A stretch of DNA of 8,166 nt from Waddliaceae bacterium (lineage in GTDB: Bacteria > Chlamydiota > Chlamydiia > Chlamydiales > SLOH01): the NCBI GenBank assembly GCA_007132595.1, contig SLOH01000166.1, forward strand, positions 1 to 8,166. Reading direction: 5' to 3'. Shown here in pieces: positions 7,027 to 8,166 of the stretch (within the stretch, counting starts at the first letter, position 1; each line of letters begins with the position of its first letter). The notes below the pieces were generated by a model. The model searched no databases, was not told where the DNA came from, and was given only the letters and a program-made list of their open reading frames with translations. The translations under genes and the position numbers were made by a program.

Positions 7027-7616
7027 GGAGAAAACTACTGTAAAATGAAGGAAATGGAAAGCCTCCTACCTTTGCGAGGGCACAAGCTTTGATGAGTTAT
7101 ATTTCGAGGTGTTTGGATCTGAGGATAATGACTGAAACAGGGAACTCGAAAAAATGATTTACAAAGCTCAAAGAACGGAAGATAAATGTTGTCCCTATGC
7201 TCCCGAAAACTGAAGTGTGTTAGACTCCAAGCCTTATAAATCGGCAAAAAAGCAACTGAGGGAGATTACGATTTGGTTGATAAATATTTGTTCATTCCCT
7301 ATTGTTTTTGACATTATTTTGTTTAGACTTTTTTTGGGTGACTATCAAACGAACAACCCAACTACCTATATTACCCGAAACACAAGAAAAGAAGCTTATC
7401 AAAGAGATTGAGTCTCTAAGAGTGCAACTCAACGACCTCAGGTGCGGTCACTTCGGCAGGTATGGCAATCTGTTGACTACGGTAAAAAAGCCGCAAAGAA
7501 ATATCTATGATGAAAAGAAACTCAAGCATGAATAGGAGTCTACTCTTGTAGACATCCCTCTACTCGAGAAACAGGTTTAAGGATAAAGAACAACACTTTG
7601 TTAATTAAAGGTACAC
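7027..7616. other. AT-rich gap without an intact gene; possible decayed coding sequence
   Basis: No convincing complete gene lies in these 590 bases. One plus-strand frame (codons from 7049 to about 7507) gives protein-like stretches broken by stops at 7133, 7211 and 7409. The stretches are WKASYLCEGTSFDELYFEVF, then NRELEKMIYKAQRTEDKCC, then SKPYKSAKKQLREI, and finally QVRSLRQVWQSVDYGKKAAKKYL. A second frame contains ETQEKKLIKEIESLRVQLNDL (about 7377-7440), which looks like an amphipathic helix and could join the last stretch through a frameshift. I do not recognise a family. It could equally be non-coding DNA. A short hairpin lies at 7538-7553. Confidence 0.35.
7538..7553 (+). other. Short perfect hairpin, GTCTAC-TCTT-GTAGAC
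   Basis: A 6-bp perfect stem with a 4-nt loop, extendable across an internal loop by AGG (7534-7536) pairing with CCT (7557-7559). No T-run follows, so it is not a standard intrinsic terminator. It lies about 65 bp before the 84-residue reading frame and could be a leader structure, or chance. Confidence 0.3.
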
Positions 7617-7871
7617 ATGTACAAAGAATTAAAATCAATAATTTTATTAATAGTCACCACACCTGTTGTGTGGGTGGCTATTTTTTACACTATCTTTCAC
7701 TCGCTACTGAGCTTTCGCATTGTTCGAGACCTTAGTTCAATTTTAAAAACATTCGGATACGAAATCAAACCAAAGGATAGGCTCAAATGGAGAAGACTGT
7801 TAAACACTATTTTCAGTGCTGTATTTGTTATATACTTACTGTTTCTCTTGTTTTTTCTCCTCTTACGATAA
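7617..7871 (+). CDS. Possible small two-helix membrane protein, unknown function
   Basis: I do not recognise this 84-residue product. It has two hydrophobic segments, about residues 8-32 and 61-83, joined by a basic loop (RDLSSILKTFGYEIKPKDRLKWRR), which by the positive-inside rule would be cytoplasmic. The ATG has a good Shine-Dalgarno, AAAGG at 7607-7611 with 5 nt spacing, which is the main support. Two things count against it. A terminator-like hairpin lies at codons 11-24. Residues 57-84, including all of the second helix, overlap the downstream signal-peptide gene in another frame, so that helix could be an out-of-frame reading of T-rich DNA. The loop is longer than in typical chlamydial Inc hairpins. 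Real small gene and remnant are about equally likely. Confidence 0.42.
   Translation: MYKELKSIILLIVTTPVVWVAIFYTIFHSLLSFRIVRDLSSILKTFGYEIKPKDRLKWRRLLNTIFSAVFVIYLLFLLFFLLLR
7649..7686 (+). terminator. Terminator-like hairpin inside the 5' end of the 84-residue frame
   Basis: AATAGTCACCACAC (7649-7662) pairs with GTGTGGGTGGCTATT (7668-7682) across the loop CTGTT, with one T-G wobble and one bulged G, and runs into TTTT (7683-7686). The shape is that of an intrinsic terminator on the plus strand. It lies 32 nt after the ATG at 7617. It might end a transcript coming from the left, act as an attenuator, or be a by-product of valine and threonine codons. Confidence 0.45.
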
Positions 7872-8166
7872 GAGCTGATTGCAATTGTTATTTTTGCGAA
7901 TACGAGAGTTATGATGAGGATATTGACTATGACCTTAAAGAAGAAGTTGAGCTTATATTGGAGAGGTTTGATTCCGAAGAAGGTCAAGAGATAATCTCAA
8001 AAGGCATTATTGGTAGAATGTGCAAAAAAGCCAAAAATTGGCTAAAAGTTCAATTGGTTAAAGTCTTGACAAAGACATTTAATTTTAGAAAGCCACGTTC
8101 TTATGATGAGTGTGCTTATGACATTGCAAGCCTGAAAAGGAAGATTGATAAGAAGGTATATAATAC
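7787..8166 (+). CDS. Probable exported protein of unknown function, 3' end outside the window
   Basis: This frame is open from ATG 7787 to the right edge (126 codons plus 2 bases) without a stop. The N-terminus is a textbook Sec signal: a short basic start (MEKTVK), a hydrophobic core (about residues 11-28, ICYILTVSLVFSPLTI) and a likely cleavage at IRA|DC after residue 30. The mature part opens with a cysteine cluster (CNCYFC), then an acidic stretch (EYESYDEDIDYDLKEEVELILERFDSEE), then a basic region (GRMCKKAKNWLKVQLVKVLTKTFNFRKPRSYDEC). AAAGGA lies 9 nt upstream of the ATG, a usable Shine-Dalgarno. I recognise no family. Alternatives: the cysteines just after the signal might suggest a lipoprotein, but there is no proper lipobox. 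In an intracellular bacterium an exported protein could reach the envelope or the host; this is speculation. Confidence 0.6.
   Translation, partial: MEKTVKHYFQCCICYILTVSLVFSPLTIRADCNCYFCEYESYDEDIDYDLKEEVELILERFDSEEGQEIISKGIIGRMCKKAKNWLKVQLVKVLTKTFNFRKPRSYDECAYDIASLKRKIDKKVYN

Noticed and set aside
7061..7081. GCCTC...GAGGGC inverted repeat as a terminator
   Set aside because: The stem is only five pairs with a mismatch or bulge, and no T-run follows on either strand.
7035..7247. Minus-strand open frame of 70 codons
   Set aside because: TTG start without a ribosome site and no domain-like pattern. It would also point head-on into the gdh promoter region.
7217..7535. Two overlapping plus-strand frames (7217-7411 and 7302-7535) as intact genes
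   Set aside because: Starts are GTG and TTG without Shine-Dalgarno sites and neither is complete in character. I treat them as possible pieces of a decayed gene instead.
7611..7622. GTACA-CA-TGTAC inverted repeat around the ATG at 7617 as an operator
   Set aside because: Five-base arms are short enough to occur by chance in AT-rich DNA and no second copy is seen.
7697..7987. Minus-strand open frame of 96 codons with hydrophobic stretches
   Set aside because: It begins at TTG, has no visible ribosome site, and is antisense to the signal-peptide gene; its hydrophobicity mirrors AT-rich DNA.
8066..8094. TTGACA at 8066-8071 as a promoter -35 box
   Set aside because: The bases at the expected -10 position are AAAGCC, and the site lies inside an open coding frame.

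Overview
The window looks like chromosomal DNA from a member of the Chlamydiae, most likely an environmental (Waddlia- or Parachlamydia-like) lineage. The evidence is the hrcA-grpE-dnaK gene order without dnaJ, a HrcA of chlamydial type with a long C-terminal tail, a CIRCE operator in front of hrcA, and a neighbouring ~1000-residue NAD-dependent glutamate dehydrogenase. The genus is an inference from remembered family sequences, not from a search.

Layout. Positions 1-114 (+) hold the 3' end of a CsbD/YjbJ-family stress gene broken by an in-frame TAA. It converges on dnaK across a GC-rich hairpin with an A-run on one side and a T-run on the other (113-159), which can terminate transcription from both directions. 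On the minus strand, reading from right to left, come gdh (6970-3908), then a CIRCE operator (3901-3875), a near-consensus housekeeping promoter (3868-3840), and the tightly overlapped operon hrcA (3832-2648), grpE (2670-2104) and dnaK (2111-174). The promoter lies so close to the hrcA ATG that the message should be leaderless or nearly so. CIRCE lies upstream of the -35 element, not between promoter and gene.

Right of about 7000 the DNA becomes AT-rich and changes character. Positions 7027-7616 hold no convincing intact gene, only short protein-like stretches interrupted by stops, which may be decayed coding sequence. Then follow a possible 84-residue two-helix membrane protein (7617-7871, +), which carries a terminator-like hairpin inside its 5' end, and a gene with a clear signal peptide (7787 onward, +), which overlaps it in another frame and runs off the right edge.

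Functionally, HrcA represses its own operon by binding CIRCE. DnaK (Hsp70) and GrpE (its nucleotide-exchange factor) form the folding machine. The glutamate dehydrogenase feeds glutamate carbon into the TCA cycle. It lies upstream in the same direction with no obvious terminator before hrcA, so some read-through into the heat-shock operon is possible. The right-hand accessory segment is the least explained part of the window. I found no CRISPR array, tRNA, rRNA, or recognisable insertion sequence.
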